Assembly (NCBI GenBank): GCA_009869945.1
Contig: WIXG01000627.1
Coordinates: forward strand, 1-31,196
DNA from: Mesaphorura yosii
Lineage: Eukaryota; Arthropoda; Collembola; Poduromorpha; Tullbergiidae
Direction: 5' to 3'
Length of the DNA stretch: 31,196 bases
The translations under genes and the position numbers were made by a program. Shown here one piece after another: positions 1 through 9,639 of the stretch. The notes under the pieces were generated by a model. It did not search any database. It was given only the letters and a program-made list of their open reading frames with translations, and had not been told where the DNA came from. How positions within the stretch are numbered: the stretch's first letter is position 1; the number at the start of each line of letters is the position of its first letter.

Positions 1-2318
1 GACTTTGGTGGAGTTGAAGAGTTGTACGTGCCATCGGAACATCTTTGGTTGCCTGACATAGTGCTCTTTAACAAGTAAGCGTGCGCTGCATTGAACTTTC
101 ACATCAGAAACAGAAATAGGGCAATCCCCGTTTGAAATCTTGACAATGACAGCTGGGACGGAAATTACGAAGTCACACTAATGACAAAGGCCACGGTGCG
201 CTACACCGGAGAAATTGTCTGGAATCCCCCTGCAATTTACAAGTCCTCATGCGAAATTCAAATACAATGGTTCCCGTTCGATCAGCAGGTTTACCTTTAA
301 TCTCACATAATTTTTAATCGCACATTTTTGAGCAAATCAAAAGCGGGTTTAATGTTATGACTTGATAAATTCAATCTTGAATTTCGCTGCAGAGCTGCGC
401 CATGAAATTCGGGTCTTGGACTTGGAACGGCGAGCAAGTCAACCTGAGGCACGCTGATCAGAAAAATGGAAGCAATTTCGTCAAGGTCGGAGTAGATTTG
501 AGGGCGTTCTACCCTTCAGTGGAGTGGGACATTGTGGACGCACCCGCTCGAAAGGATGTGGAATACTACCCCTGCTGCTCTGAACCTTACAATTGTACGA
601 AATGCACCCGAGACAAGTTGTTAGAGTGAATACTTCCTGAGGAGAAACCATTTTATTGCAGATATAACATTCAACCTCACGATGCGAAGGAAGACGCTAT
701 TTTACACTGTCAACTTGATCGTTCCTTGCGTCGGCATTTCGTTTCTCACCGTACTCGTATTTTATCTCCCATCTGATTCGGGTGAAAAAATTGCACTGTG
801 TATGTCAATACTTTTATCGCTCACAGGTACAACATTCCACTCTCCGATCCATGTTTGCTTTTAGCTAATTGTATTTGAGCAAACAGCTACTTGAGTCTGA
901 ATTTCCAGTGTTTCTACTCCTGCTGGGCGAAATCATTCCCCCGACATCGCTCGCCGTACCGCTGCTCGGAAAGTATCTGCTGTTTACGATGGTTGTGGTA
1001 ACTCTATCAATTACGGCGACGGTTGGAGTTCTTAATGTGCATTTCAGGTACGAAATTAAATGGAGCCTAAGAATTAATAGTTGAAGCACGGTAACCTTAA
1101 CTTACTGATTTATATAGCAACCAGAATCCATATTCCTTAAGACCATCTATCCTGACCTCATTTTTGAAATGGGAATTCTTTTTGTTCGACCTGGTTTTTG
1201 GAAAGGTTAAGAAAGCGATAAACGCCTGGCGTGGTTGCTCTCCACAGCGAGTAACACGAAAAGGTGACATACATGCATAGAAACTAGCTTAGACGTTGAC
1301 GTGCAGTGTATCCCAGTCAGTCCGCTGACGTTTCTCGACTCGACTTTTGTGAAATTTTAGCATTTTTGTGACATGTGTGAAATTTCGTCTCTCTGCGGTA
1401 CAATTTAAGTACTTTTGGCATTATTTTTGCAAATGTGCGGGAATGATGAAGGTGCGTCTTGTACTAAAATTTTAATTTTTTAAATGTAACAAAACGCATT
1501 TTTCGCTCTTTTGATATTTTGCTTCGACATAGCAATGTGAAAGCTGCTTCAAAATGCTTAAACTTCGTCCTTGATCTGTTGCGAGAGTACAGAGCTCGAC
1601 CTATTGACACTGTCTGACAAACTAGATCACCTTCGACGCACAGAATGCCCAGGTGGGTGCGAACTGTGTTCATCGAGATGATACCCAGAATCCTGTGCAT
1701 TCAGAGACCGGAATACCATCCACAGTACGCGTATGTGGGCGAGAGAGAGCATCACGATGAGCCCACTTTTGAATTGTAAGTGCCTTCGTGGGAATCTAGA
1801 GATTAGAACTTTGACGGCCATCCTGGTGTGGCATTGCTTTCATATTGATGAAAAATTAATTTTTAAGTGGATTCCACCGCCGATTTGACAATGACGAGAG
1901 CCCGATCACAGAATCCAGCGTGGATCAGTCGAGGTACAGAAGATCTTTCGCTGAAGGAGCACCACAGCGTGGGTACAGCCCTGAGATCCTCGCAGCCTTT
2001 GAGAGTGTTGAATTCATAGCGCAGCACATTCGAAACGCGGACCAAGAAAACGAGGTAACTACGCAGGAGACAACGCAATCAATCTGCATGATTACAATCT
2101 TAAGATTATTAGATCCTGATACTAGTTCCCTCGTCCAGGTTTGCGAGGATTGGAAATACGTGGCGCTGGTGCTGGACAGAATCTTTCTGTACATCTTTCT
2201 CTTTATCGGTTTGGCTGGAACTCTAACTATAATTATACTCGCTCCCTCGTTGTATGACAGTCGACCTCCGCTTCACATGGCCGACATAAAGTATCCTGTC
2301 ATTTCGCGGAACACTTGA
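1..2318 (+). CDS. Nicotinic acetylcholine receptor alpha-type subunit, 3' part (8 exons, 5' end outside window)
   Basis: Cys-loop ligand-gated cation channel subunit. Best exon model: 1-74, 153-288, 393-594, 662-826, 909-1047, 1644-1775, 1868-2054, 2139-2318. All junctions are GT-AG with consistent phases, giving 404 codons plus stop. Visible in order: the loop before the Cys-loop ([19 protein letters not shown]), the Cys-loop with two cysteines 13 residues apart (FPFDQQSC), the vicinal Cys pair YYPCC that marks alpha-type subunits, M1 ([15 protein letters not shown]), M2 beginning [14 protein letters not shown]3 ([17 protein letters not shown]), a short cytoplasmic loop of roughly 80 residues, and M4 ([13 protein letters not shown]). 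The signal peptide and first ligand-binding exons lie upstream of the window. The 597-bp intron between M3 and the loop is much longer than the others. The family call is secure; the exact subunit is not assignable. Confidence 0.93.
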
Positions 2319-2552
2319 AACTTTTAAATGCGCTGTCACAAAATGAGGCTGATCCCGGCCACGGTGTTTGATCGATAGGATAGACTGGACATGACGGGTC
2401 GCATTGCTTACAAATTCATGCTGTAGTTCGTCTGTAGACTTTGGATCGCACTTGACAATTCGGGAGCGGCTTTAGATCATTTTTGCTCAGTAACTCACAA
2501 CAGTTGTGCCCTTACGAGTTTAAGACATTCAACAAGAAGACGGCAGGTGGAC

Positions 2553-2781
2553 AATAAATTTGTGTCGTCATACTCACAATTTGAATATACAAGACAGGCC
2601 GTGTGCGGGCAGCCCAAGTTTGAGCTCTTCTTCTTTTAGGACCAAGTGTGCGTCACAAATTATATCTCGCGCCTTACCCCATGTGAATTTATCGAACCTC
2701 GTGTGTGATTAATAATGGTAGCTGTAGCGGTATTGTAACTCTGTGTGCTAATACGTGTGTTGGAACTTGGGAATAAATAAA
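2553..2781 (+). promoter_or_regulatory. Candidate polyadenylation signals of the receptor gene
   Basis: AATAAA occurs at 2553-2558 and as an overlapping pair at 2772-2781, about 235 and 455 bases after the receptor stop codon. They are the only obvious poly(A) hexamers downstream of this gene, and either could end its 3' UTR. Confidence 0.45.
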
Positions 2782-2784
2782 CTT

Positions 2785-3515
2785 TGATTACAAAATTGCA
2801 ATTAGCGTTCGTGCTTAGAATGAGAGTCAAAGTACGTCCGATTTTTCTGGAACAGTTATGAGCTCTTAAGATATGGTTCCTTCCTCTTAAGAATCATAAG
2901 AGTTGTAATATTTCTTAATCCCGCCCAGCATCTTGAGAGAAATTCTGCACTCAGATGGATGAGAACGAGAGCCGCAGGTGCAATAAACCAGAAGGAATTG
3001 AATCACATTCCTCGTGAACCGCAGAAGTGAATGAATGAGTGAATTACTCGATTAGTCATCGTACTATATTGCATTCCCAGCCCAGCATTATATCATGGTC
3101 GTAAATAACAACCACACGTTTTCTCTTATTGGCAAGGAAGCACAGTGAAAGTGGAACAACATTTACTTTCCTGACCCGCACCAGACGGCTTTCTGTACCG
3201 GCTGCTGCGCTGCGGGCTCACTCCTTTCTCCCTACGCCTGTGAAACGTGAAACAGTGTTGATGGTGCACACACCTACAAACTTGAAAAACTTGCATACAG
3301 TCTCTTTGAAGGCTAAATTGGTGGAAAGGTTCTCGAAATAACTCTCGCTTTGGGATTTTGGATTTTTGAAAGAGAAGGGACGAGAATTCTTTGCAAGCGA
3401 GCTCCTGTCCGCACTCGTAATCAGCGAACTCTTCACTGGCTTTGTGTTCACCGAAGCGTAAAAATGTCCAGAACAACGGCCAAACTCAGTTTAGCGAGGG
3501 TGATGGGAGGGGAGT
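2785..3515. other. Spacer with no recognised gene
   Basis: AT-rich sequence between the receptor 3' end and the zinc-finger relic. Short overlapping open frames exist on both strands at 3126-3476, but none shows a domain, signal peptide or family motif. I see nothing functional here. Confidence 0.5.
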
Positions 3516-3520
3516 CAGTG

Positions 3521-3895
3521 GTTTCCAGTGCACGGTGTGTGCTAAGTTCTTCTGCAACCTCGAGAAACTTGCCAAGCACGCAGACCAAGCAGGTCTCGAC
3601 CAGCGGGGAAGCTCACTACATGGACGTTTGCACTGGGCCTCAGGTACCAATCAATCAATTTCCATTCAACTCAATTTGCGGAAGGGGTGTCGCGAGGCGA
3701 GAGCCCTGAGTAAATACTCCAGCGTGTACAGCGAAGAGGTGTACCCGTCTTCCAACTGCAATGCTGTTCTGCGTTCTCGGGAACGCACACAGGCGAGAAG
3801 TGGTACAAGTGCCCGCACTGCCCTCTCGCATGTACGCAGAAGGGCACCCTCAACGATCATCTGCGTCGGCGTCATGCTCGATGTCTGACGGTCTC
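3521..3895 (+). pseudogene. C2H2 zinc-finger gene fragment (relic, copy 1)
   Basis: Two zinc-finger pieces lie in different frames. The first reads FQCTVCAKFFCNLEKLAKH, a C-X2-C...H finger core. The second, around 3789-3875, contains the linker HTGEKWYKC followed by PHCPLAC and LNDHLRRRH, a complete second finger. The frame is not continuous between them and no gene-length frame surrounds them, so this is a decayed poly-zinc-finger gene piece. A related degenerate copy lies inverted near 20.6-20.8 kb. The two share the stretch before and after the HTGEK linker, but copy 1 lacks about 130 bases present between those stretches in copy 2. Confidence 0.7.
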
Positions 3896-3899
3896 CACG

Positions 3900-4311
3900 A
3901 GAAGGAGTTGCAGGCGGAATTCGCGACGCACCGATCGCAGCACTCATCGCGACTAGCCGGTATAATAAAAGTGAACTCTGGCCGTGAGACTGTGCGCGGT
4001 GCGAATGACAACTATCGGACGCGTAAAGGACTCAATGACAAGACTTACGAATGACGAATGACGAATGACGTGAGACGATCTGGTGACAATGATTCGGACA
4101 CTGACGAATTGTTTGTTTTAACTGGACAATCCCTGACGGACTTTATTAACTTCTTTCAAAATCGACTGCACTGGACAATGACAAAGACTTGACTGCCTCT
4201 GTGACTCTCTTCTCTGTACATACTCCTTCCTCTCTCTTTCCTATCTTGACTCTTTTATTTCTATTCTAATTTTTTTACTGGGACTGGGGAATGCAAAGCA
4301 TTAGCATTGCG
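3900..4311. other. Spacer with a short tandem repeat
   Basis: No gene recognised. Around 4046-4068 the heptamer ACGAATG is repeated three times in tandem. A pyrimidine-rich stretch follows at about 4205-4275. Confidence 0.5.
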
Positions 4312-4858
4312 TCACCGGAAAGTCTTGAAAGTCTGCCCCGGACTGTTGGCATCCGCCACGGCGACACACTTAGCTGTAAGACAACAAGATGCATGTTTAA
4401 GATCTGCGTACCTTAACCTGGGTTTCATACCGTCAGCCCGGTTCAGAACCCCCAATGTGATTCCATTCTGAACCTTCATGACCCCCACACTCGATTTCAT
4501 CCAGCAATTGTTATTTGCATACACAAACGAGTTGCAAGATGGGTTGGCCTCGCATCGGCGACTACACTCCTTCGTGTCGGCTACGTGTACCATCCCCAGG
4601 TCGCTACCAGGACTGTCCGTGTTGTACAAAATGACTCCCCTCTCTGTGTCCACAACAAGGTTACTTCATTAGATAAATATCACATGTCACTGTGAACGAG
4701 CCTCTTAAACTTACCAAGTGAAGCAGGCACAGTTGTTGAGAGAGGATGGATGGTACAAAGGCCCGGACTTCCGTCGGACCATTGCTGGAATTCACGGACC
4801 ATTGGTCACGGAACACCGTGACGAGAAGGGTCCATGCGTGTAGAAGAATTGTTGCCAT
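4312..4858 (-). CDS. Small secreted protein with a PAN/apple-like domain
   Basis: Two or three exons on the minus strand. The first starts at the ATG at 4858 and encodes a hydrophobic leader (MATILLHAWTLLVTVF) that looks like a signal peptide. It ends at a good donor (TTG|gtaagt) near 4715. The second, ending near 4312-4440, carries the typical PAN/apple cysteine pattern: KECSRRCEANPSCNSFVY, then a Trp-preceding Cys in NNNCWMKS. PAN domains bind protein or carbohydrate ligands in secreted proteins. The junction after exon 1 is uncertain: the phase-0 donor fits only an unusual acceptor just before the RGVILYN residues. A final splice joining ...LNRAD to AKCVAVAD is possible, or the frame simply reads through to the stop at 4312. 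A mispredicted or mildly decayed gene cannot be excluded. Confidence 0.6.
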
Positions 4859-5454
4859 TTTGTACAGCCAAAGTGAAAATGTCGGGAACTCCGGAAGATA
4901 GCCGTGTATTTATTCCCTCGCCAGCCCTGTAAAAATTGGTGGGCCACTTATCTCGGAATTGAGTTCCTCAAATCTTGTCTACGTGCCGTATCACGAATGC
5001 GGAGACTAATCGGATGGATGTTGTGGTGGCAAATCTAAAAATTCGAATCCGTGTGCACAAAAAGACGAGACGTTAGATAATATAGGATCCTTCCTATCTT
5101 TAAAGGTCCTTTGTATCTCACAATCGTTTGTTTTTATTTATGCTAGATGATCAGTCATAGCAACTTGAAGGCACCAAGGAGTCGACAGCCCACAAACGGT
5201 TGATAAGAACAATCTTTATTGAACCACAGTGGTCTGTGTGTTCTCTTTGAGGTTTTCATCTTCCCGAGGCTGTTCATTATCAATATTATACTTTCCTTGC
5301 TAATTCTGAACAATGGTATGGTAAAGGTTTGTCCGGCGAGCAACTCCGGTGTCTGTATAAGATTGAATTTATTACTGACTTTTGAAGCTAAAAAAAGAAT
5401 TTTGAATTTCGGACTGCCGCCTTTATTCATGCACTTTAAGCGCGACTGCGACAT
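4859..5454. other. Spacer between the PAN gene and the GH32 gene
   Basis: AT-rich, with no recognised coding sequence. On the minus strand an AATAAA (plus-strand TTTATT at 5422-5427) lies 28 bases past the GH32 stop and is a plausible poly(A) signal for that gene. Confidence 0.5.
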
Positions 5455-7047
5455 TTAACAATCGTACATGGTATTCAGCCCCTGGACACTCCCTCCTTCG
5501 AGCACCAACCGACTGCCGACGCCACTGAAAAGGGTAATGTTTGCCTCTGTGAACGGCTCATCGGGGAAGAAAAGGCCCGTGAGAGTGCTGAGGCCTCCAT
5601 CCAGAAACACTTCGACGGCGCTCACGTCCAGGAACAGTTTCAGGGTCAGCGTCTCCGAGTTCGTTTGGCGGTCCGCCGTCGCGCGGGCGTTGAACCCTCC
5701 GTAAAAGTCCGTGTTGCCCGAGAGCCCTCGGTCCAAGTGGACCCGATTCACCGTCCGCTCGTACACGACACAGAATTCCTGCCCGAGTCGGTTGAAGAAA
5801 CAGAGGACGAAGACGGCGGAAGGGTCGAGCCCGGCGAGGTAAAAGGTCAGGTCCACTTCCAAGAGCGGGTTCCGGAAGGGGATGAGGCCAAACAGGGGGA
5901 AGGGGACGTCAGGCGCGATAGTGACCGGGAGCGGGAAATCGATGATTTGTTCTGGGTTTCGGAGGGAGCCGAGTTCAGGGACGGGGCTCGAGCGAAGTCG
6001 CAGGCGTCCGTCGACGAAAACAATGTCCAAGGCGCGGGGGAGCGTAAACTGACCCCTCCAGCCACCAAACTCGCCCGGCGCCGTGGGCGTGGAGCCGGCG
6101 TAGGCCAAGTTTGCCATCCAACCCATGTAAATTGCCCGCCCGAGGAGTTCGTTCGAGAAGGATACCCCCGCGTAGTTGTCAGGCCCGTAGTCTATCCACT
6201 GAACCCGCTCCTGCGTAAAACTCTTAAAATTACGCCCGTCAAAGGAGCCAATAAAGTACTGCGTGCCTGAGCCTCCGTTCGGACCACCTCCCCCAACAGA
6301 GACGAGAAGAACCCAGTAAACTTCCCCGGCGTACACCATCCGAAGGAGGTCGGGACACTCCCACGTGCCGCCATGCGCTCCTTCAGGCGGCGAGCCCCCA
6401 AATCGCCCCGTCTCATTCCAGGATTTGAGATCCCTCGACTCGTAAAAGATGATTTCGTGCCCTGCAGCGAGGACCATAACCCAGAGCCGGGGGGAGTACT
6501 CGAACACTTTGGGGTCCCGAAAGTCGGGGGTGACTGGGTCGAGGTTGGGGATAACGGGGTTGTCCCGGTAGGACTGGAAAGTTGTGCCCCCATCATTGCT
6601 GTACGACACGGACTGCTGCTGGCGTTCGCCTGCGTGCGTGTAAATCGCGACGATGGGAGCCAGTTCGGGGGAGGTCGCGAAGCCCGACGCGTTGGCGTGG
6701 TCCACGACTGCGGATCCGCTGTAAATCGTCCCGAGGTCAGGGTCCGGGTAAATGGCAACGGGTTGCTCGGTCCAGTGAACCATGTCTGGGGACGTGGTGT
6801 GGCCCCAATGCATAGGGCCCCAGACGGAGGAGTACGGGTGGTACTGAAAGTAAAGGTGGTAGACTCCGTCGTGGAACACCATCCCATTTGGGTCGTTGCT
6901 CCAGTTCTCGGCCGGGCTGAAATGAAGCTGGAGGCGATACTTTTCGTCCAAGCAGGCGGCCGAGCCATGCTGGGGTAGAAGACTACTCAACGTAAAGGCG
7001 ACGGTCAACGCCAGGATTTGCAAACGCAGCTTAAGCTTACGGTTCAT
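5455..7047 (-). CDS. Secreted GH32 fructan hydrolase (levanase/inulinase/invertase-like)
   Basis: Intronless, 530 residues, starting at the ATG at 7047. Glycoside hydrolase family 32 cleaves beta-fructosyl bonds in sucrose, inulin or levan with retention. Residues 1-31 form a signal peptide ending at GSAAC, so the enzyme is probably secreted, perhaps into the gut. All three catalytic motifs are present: WSNDPNG with nucleophile D52, FRDPK with transition-state stabiliser D178, and WECPD with acid/base E230. The block GGSGTQYFIGSFDG is typical of bacterial and fungal exo-levanases and inulinases. A beta-sandwich C-terminal domain follows from about residue 360. The gene is clearly GC-richer than its flanks, which creates long spurious frames on both strands. 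The uninterrupted frame and microbial type suggest horizontal acquisition; exact substrate is not deducible. Confidence 0.93.
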   Translation of the reverse strand: MNRKLKLRLQILALTVAFTLSSLLPQHGSAACLDEKYRLQLHFSPAENWSNDPNGMVFHDGVYHLYFQYHPYSSVWGPMHWGHTTSPDMVHWTEQPVAIYPDPDLGTIYSGSAVVDHANASGFATSPELAPIVAIYTHAGERQQQSVSYSNDGGTTFQSYRDNPVIPNLDPVTPDFRDPKVFEYSPRLWVMVLAAGHEIIFYESRDLKSWNETGRFGGSPPEGAHGGTWECPDLLRMVYAGEVYWVLLVSVGGGGPNGGSGTQYFIGSFDGRNFKSFTQERVQWIDYGPDNYAGVSFSNELLGRAIYMGWMANLAYAGSTPTAPGEFGGWRGQFTLPRALDIVFVDGRLRLRSSPVPELGSLRNPEQIIDFPLPVTIAPDVPFPLFGLIPFRNPLLEVDLTFYLAGLDPSAVFVLCFFNRLGQEFCVVYERTVNRVHLDRGLSGNTDFYGGFNARATADRQTNSETLTLKLFLDVSAVEVFLDGGLSTLTGLFFPDEPFTEANITLFSGVGSRLVLEGGSVQGLNTMYDC

Positions 7048-7254
7048 TGCAAATAACGCAAATTAGACTTGGTCAGATTATGACTTACGAGTGTACAAGT
7101 TGAAGGCAGATTGAGAATTAAGCCTGCAAATTGCCATTTAGTTCAGTCCACTTGATTGGAAATGGCCGTGACATTCCTGGTACCGGTTGCATAACAGCTG
7201 ATTACAAAGTGCGATGTGGGTGGGCTGAGCTCTGTCCTGTCGAGTCCTTTCGTG

Positions 7255-7608
7255 TCACATAGGCGCCACTCTTGATGCGATTTTATTACTCACGTGTTTA
7301 TTTAATTGAAAGTGCACGCGCACGAATAGTACAGCAGAGCTCAGCAGAAGGAGGACAAGCTCGGTTCCGGGTCTAACCCGCTCCAGGAACGTTGACCATG
7401 ACACGAGGAGGGCCACCCTGGCGTAGAATTTTGCGTCCAATGTCTCCTCCACGATCTGGAGCGCATTTGAAGGTGTGATGATCTCCTGAAACTGGGCTCG
7501 CTCCATCAAGTACGCGAGGACGGCCCTCTGTTTGGACTTCAGCGTCTGGCGGAGCAGGCTGTGTCGATCGTCTTGCGTACTGGCACGACCGAGAAAGTAC
7601 TCGACCAT
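7255..7608 (-). pseudogene. Unassigned fragment, possibly ionotropic-receptor-like
   Basis: A 117-codon frame with ordered, protein-like composition (LLRQTLKSKQRAVLAYLMER, then FYARVALLVSWSTFLERV). I do not recognise it firmly. It resembles the ligand-binding S2 lobe of divergent arthropod ionotropic receptors, and its end loosely parallels the start of the receptor-like part of the plus-strand frame at 8030. It lacks a signal peptide and a complete domain, so it is either one exon of an unrecognised gene or, more likely, a fragment. Confidence 0.3.
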
Positions 7609-7744
7609 GAGCAGGTTCCGCGAAATACGCGCGTGTACTCAAATTTAACCCCGCCGTCGTGGCGCCTGGATTCGGGCTCGTGCTGACGCAGACCCTTTTC
7701 ACGTTTTGTGAGTGCTGCCTTTCTCGGTGAACCAAGAAGGGAGA

Positions 7745-8029
7745 CGCTACAGACTCGGACGCTGATAAAACGGACACCGACTCTAACTCTGCTGGCTATG
7801 ACCGCTGGCTCCAGCTGCGGGTGTTCATGGGCGCCGTTTGTGGCGCCACCACCCTCCTCTTCCTCCTGAGCACGCTATTTTTTTTCGCTGCTGCATGGCC
7901 ATCGCGCAAAACCTGCACAATTCTCTGCTCGCCTCAATCCTGCATGTGCCCATGCAGTTGTGGTACCGGACGCCCACCGGTCGCGTGCTGAACCGCTTCA
8001 GGAAGGACGTCTGCGCCATGGACGAGGTG
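7745..8029 (+). pseudogene. ABCC-type (MRP) transporter fragment with frameshift
   Basis: This encodes part of the second transmembrane domain of an ABCC transporter. One frame (about 7755-7880) gives YDRWLQLRVFMGAVCG followed by a hydrophobic helix. The next frame gives AQNLHNSLLASILHVPM and TPTGRVLNRFRKDV, ending AMDEVL, the highly conserved ABCC cytoplasmic-loop signature (LHxxLLxxILxxPM...TPxGRxLNRFxxDxxxxDExL). The two halves are out of frame by one base exactly at an eight-T run (7878-7885). No nucleotide-binding domain, Walker motif or other ABCC part is present nearby. This is a fragment and not a working transporter; the T-run frameshift could also be a sequencing error. Confidence 0.75.
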
Positions 8030-8362
8030 CTGATCTCCGTCAAGTATGAAGGCTTCCTCCTGGACGAGATACGGGCCATAACAAACCTTCTGCTTGAGTC
8101 TGGCATCTACAACTGGTGGGACAGAATGCTTGTCTATGCTTGGAACAGGCTTCTTGATGCTGACATGAGGGCAGATCAGCTGATCTTCCCCGAAATTAAC
8201 CAGGCACCATCCGTCTCGCTGGACTTCGAAGTCATGCGCATCTTTCCAGTCTGTGGCGGTCTCCTTGGAGTCTCAGTTCTCATATTTTTGGCTGAACTTT
8301 TGCACAAAGCACTGGAGCAACTACTGGAGGCCTTGAGGTGGGTAAAAAGGATGGAATGGTAA
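8030..8362 (+). pseudogene. Ionotropic-receptor-like C-terminal fragment fused in frame to the ABCC piece
   Basis: The frame that encodes the ABCC signature continues without a stop into a sequence unlike ABC transporters: ITNLLLESGIYNWWDRML, then a spacer, then LDFEVMRIFPVCGGLLGVSV and IFLAELLHK, ending at 8362. The LLESGIYxxW motif followed by a conserved F-x-CGGLLG...FLAE membrane helix is characteristic of arthropod ionotropic chemoreceptors (end of the S2 lobe and last transmembrane segment). The channel pore, S1 lobe and amino-terminal domain are missing. It is a truncated receptor end joined to foreign sequence, probably a chimeric relic. Confidence 0.6.
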
Positions 8363-8802
8363 TATTGAATCTTGAACTTTGTGTAGGATATGTTGACATA
8401 GTCATTAGTTGGAATGAATTCGTTAGCACATAATCTCGTGCACCTATGGATTAGTCTAAATTTTTGCCAACTATTTTACTGAACCGATTCCTGCATATCT
8501 TGAGCTGAAAATTACATCCAGTCCGACGTCCAACTTAACGGTTAAATTCAGTTTCGGTTAGATTAGGAATACAACGTTGTACGTATATGTGCGGAGGTTT
8601 CGTAGGTTCATTTTTACGTAACCTAAGGTTTGATTTTTGTTTTAATCATTTTAATAAAACCCAACGAGTACAAATGCCGGGATTGTGTTTAAAAGTAAGC
8701 AAAATGTTGCAATGACTCGAACTGCCACTCCCGCGAGCTCTTTTCTAGCCATTAGGCCGCAACAGACGCAGCAAAGCACCAGGCATGTAATTGTCCAAAT
8801 TA
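8363..8802. other. Spacer with no recognised gene
   Basis: AT-rich sequence between the receptor-like relic and the membrane-protein gene. No conserved motif, RNA gene or repeat is evident. Confidence 0.5.
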
Positions 8803-9620
8803 CTATGAAAAAAAATTTCGTACATCAATTTCTTGCCGACAAGGTTCTATCGAAAGTAATATATAACCTGCATGAGTGACTACAAGACCAACGCTGCAAA
8901 TAAAGAATCCAATCATTCCGAATAAGAAAAAGGACGACAGTATGATGATCACAAGTGGATACCATTTTGGAAAATGTATCGTCAATTTAAATTCGAAAGG
9001 TCCGACCTCTTTGACACATTCCACTTCCGCGTGCTCAATGCTAGCCGTTGCTAAGGTTTCAAAGTGCAAAAACATGTGGGTCAATTACATGTTAACCACG
9101 ACATAATTTTTTAAAGCATGAAATCACGGAACAGTCTTCCAAAGCATACAAAGATCAATTTGCAAAGTAATTACTGACAAAACTAACGGGCCAATTTTTT
9201 GAAGTAATCAAATACAATTACTGAAATTACATTGTAATTAACAATTGAATAATGTAATTTTTTTAACAAGTTCTCACCCACGCCGCTCGCCCCTTGATGA
9301 AAGAACCCCAATAGCGAAGACATTACAGAAGGATTTTCAGGAGGTGCTCCCGCCTGTGGTCGCCTAACGTTTGTTTCAGCAGCTTTCTTCAGCGCCTGAA
9401 GTTGTTTATATTGTTCCAGAGCAACTTTTCTATGGCCCATGGCGTAGAAGTATAAGGCCACTGCCGCGACAAGATATATGCACAATTCAATGGCACACAG
9501 AGAACCAAAGATAGAGGAAAATATTCGAACGGATTTTGAAATTCCCGGATCGTCATTTGCTGTGGCTGATGCCGCCGATGGAATAATTGCCAATGATGTC
9601 TCTGTACTTGTGCCGTCCAT
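8803..9620 (-). CDS. Small two-exon membrane protein of unknown family
   Basis: Exon 1 runs 9620-9278 and exon 2 runs 9050-8803. The donor is GTGG|gtgaga and the acceptor ccttag|CA; phases agree and give 196 residues. The ATG at 9620 was chosen because the only upstream in-frame extension starts with GTG. The N-terminus is Ser/Thr/Ala-rich. A membrane segment (IELCIYLVAAVALYFYAMG) follows, then a charged stretch (HRKVALEQYKQLQALKKAAE) that may be helical. After the splice come an acidic segment with one Cys and a long hydrophobic region (about 35 residues, WYPLVIIIL to HAGYILL) that could span the membrane once or twice. I do not recognise the family. The clean splice and paired membrane segments argue for a real gene. 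Confidence 0.6.
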
Positions 9621-9639
9621 TTTATTCACTAAATAACTT

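Noticed and set aside
1120..1260. Possible alternative receptor exon after M3 (open stretch following tatatag)
   Set aside because: The translation has no resemblance to nAChR loops, whereas the exon at 1644 gives the conserved [16 protein letters not shown] continuation in the right phase.
5665..6978. Long open frames on both strands within the GH32 gene (5665-6270 and 6373-6978 plus, 6192-6968 minus)
   Set aside because: Codon-position GC bias in GH32 removes stops in the other frames. The proteins have shadow-like composition, while the GH32 frame carries all catalytic motifs.
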